From assembly GCF_030263935.1 (NCBI RefSeq), contig NZ_CP127162.1:4049501-4113500 (forward strand): 64,000 bases of DNA, read 5' to 3'. Source of the stretch: Paenibacillus polygoni (GTDB taxonomy: Bacteria > Bacillota > Bacilli > Paenibacillales > Paenibacillaceae). Below, one piece after another: positions 63,134 through 64,000 of this stretch (positions are counted from its first letter, which is position 1; every line of letters begins with the position of its first letter). A program made the translations under genes and the position numbers. The notes beneath the pieces were generated by a model. That model had not been told where the DNA came from. It was given only the letters and a program-made list of their open reading frames with translations, and did not search any database.

Positions 63134-63865
63134 CTATGGCAGCAGGTCTTTCATTTTTTCGGCGGCCTCTTGTAAAGATTCAAAAGTCCCTGCATCACTC
63201 CAGAATCCAGGAACAATATCATACTCTAATCCTCCTGCTGCAGCATAAACATTGTTCACGTCCGTAATTTCAAGTTCTCCCCTTGCCGAGGGAGCAAGTC
63301 CGCTAATGAGCTGAAATACGGAAGCATCAAACATGTAGAACCCAGTTACACTATAACCAGACTTAGGTTGATCCGGTTTTTCTTCAATATGAGAAATAAG
63401 TTTATTGTTCGCTGTGTCAAATACAGGAACACCGTACCTTCTTGGATCCTCCACTTCTTTCAGCAGCACCCGGGCCGTTCCTTGCGGCTGCTTCACATAA
63501 GACGCTACATAGGGACTTAGATCATCTGCGAACAAGTTATCCCCCAGCAGTACAACGAATTTCTCCTCTGGCAAAATAAATCCTTTGGCTAGATCTAGCG
63601 CTTCAGCAATTCCACCTGCTTGTTCTTGGATTCGGTAGGTAATACTCACGCCAAAAGCTTCTCCGCTGCCTAGAAAGTCGGTGTACAGACCTGAAGACTG
63701 CTTGCTGATGACCATAAAAATTTCTTTTATTCCTGCTTTACGCAGAGATTCTATTCCGTACACAATCATAGGATACTTCCCGACTGGCAGCAGATGTTTA
63801 TTTAAATACAGGGTAAGCGGACGAAGACGTGTTCCCGTTCCTCCTGCAAGGATTACTCCTTTCAA
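63134..63865 (-). CDS. sugar-1-phosphate nucleotidyltransferase (RmlA-like)
   Basis: 243 residues. N-terminal GVILAGGTGTRLRPLT with the signature nucleotide-binding loop, LLPVGKYPMIVYGIESL, LLGDNLFADDL with the metal-binding Asp, HIEEKPDQPKSGYSVTGFYMFD and FWSDAGTFESL. Shorter than glucose-1-phosphate thymidylyltransferases (about 290), as in several RfbA-like or NDP-sugar enzymes of surface glycan loci. The TTG start has GGAGGG six bases upstream. It supplies an NDP-hexose, probably to the neighbouring transferases; which one is open. Confidence 0.87.
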   Translation of the reverse strand: MKGVILAGGTGTRLRPLTLYLNKHLLPVGKYPMIVYGIESLRKAGIKEIFMVISKQSSGLYTDFLGSGEAFGVSITYRIQEQAGGIAEALDLAKGFILPEEKFVVLLGDNLFADDLSPYVASYVKQPQGTARVLLKEVEDPRRYGVPVFDTANNKLISHIEEKPDQPKSGYSVTGFYMFDASVFQLISGLAPSARGELEITDVNNVYAAAGGLEYDIVPGFWSDAGTFESLQEAAEKMKDLLP

Positions 63866-63867
63866 GT

Positions 63868-64000
63868 CTATCCCTCCTTCGCATCAAGCGGCTCATCAAT
63901 AAATTGCAGTGGATCGACCTTCCACTTCTCCATATATAACATCCGATTGCGGTTAATAATTCGCTGTAATCTATCCTTTTTTTCTTTATTAAAACTTGCA
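63868..64000 (-). CDS. C-terminal fragment of a probable glycosyltransferase
   Basis: The last 43 codons of a gene that continues beyond the right edge, ending at a TAG two bases before the nucleotidyltransferase start. The end is charged (FNKEKKDRLQRIINRNRMLY, then MEKWKVDPLQF). An Asn-rich helix followed by a KW pair is common at the end of GT2 enzymes, but the fragment is too short to be sure. Confidence 0.5.
   Translation of the reverse strand, partial: ASFNKEKKDRLQRIINRNRMLYMEKWKVDPLQFIDEPLDAKEG

Overview
The window looks like a chromosomal segment of a spore-forming Firmicute, most probably Paenibacillus or a close relative. Support comes from GerE, a YhcN/YlaJ-type sporulation lipoprotein, CgeB-like spore glycosyltransferases, Lpl/Ytc-type sugar ABC transporters with YesM/YesN-type regulators, T-box and Rex signals, and GGAGG ribosome-binding sites before most genes. 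Most genes lie on the minus strand. No phage, insertion sequence, CRISPR array or defence system was seen.

Layout. 1-12342 (minus): a pectin/rhamnogalacturonan utilisation locus with an AraC-type membrane regulator, LplB/LplC permeases, a solute-binding lipoprotein, a GH106-like hydrolase, a Gfo/Idh oxidoreductase and a GH105-type hydrolase cut by the left edge; a near-perfect cre site precedes the permeases. 12613-16828: an M20 peptidase (plus) and nagA-nagB with an RpiR-type regulator (minus). 17113-18613: gerE, then a non-coding block with three tandem tRNA-Phe genes preceded on the same strand by a complete T-box leader whose specifier (UUC) and acceptor-pairing bases (UGGU) both fit tRNA-Phe. 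18613-24517: a DUF817 membrane protein, a sporulation lipoprotein with a sigma-G-type promoter, and a Gld-like ABC operon with a DUF4340 protein. 24720-30514: two GT4 glycosyltransferases, a fused stalk/trypsin/propeller protein and aroD.

30716-43222 (minus): a long glycan cluster, probably for the spore surface. From a sigma-K-like promoter embedded in the ldh terminator it reads three small helical proteins, a Lys/Arg-rich protein, two CgeB-like glycosyltransferases, a GT4 enzyme with a very basic tail, three genes fitting UDP-N-acetyl-L-fucosamine synthesis (FnlC, FnlA and FnlB types), another sugar-nucleotide SDR, two GT2 enzymes, a methyltransferase and a GT4 enzyme. A related block (GT2, GT-D fold enzyme, sugar-1-P nucleotidyltransferase, partial gene) lies at 60645-64000. 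Several proteins of both blocks share Lys/Arg-rich tails and an aromatic/glycine motif (Y-x-D-G-Y-x-x-G); one small protein consists only of these two elements. This is the best candidate here for an undescribed system: tagged glycosyltransferases assembling a coat glycan.

43240-47156: ldh and lctP behind Rex/FNR-like operators, and galU. 47283-59774: a xylan locus with two GH43 enzymes, a GH10 xylanase without signal peptide, an ABC importer, and a sensor kinase flanked by two AraC-type response regulators. A DedA protein follows.

All identifications come from reading motifs and context by eye; no database search was run. Start codons were re-chosen where the ribosome-binding site favours an inner start.
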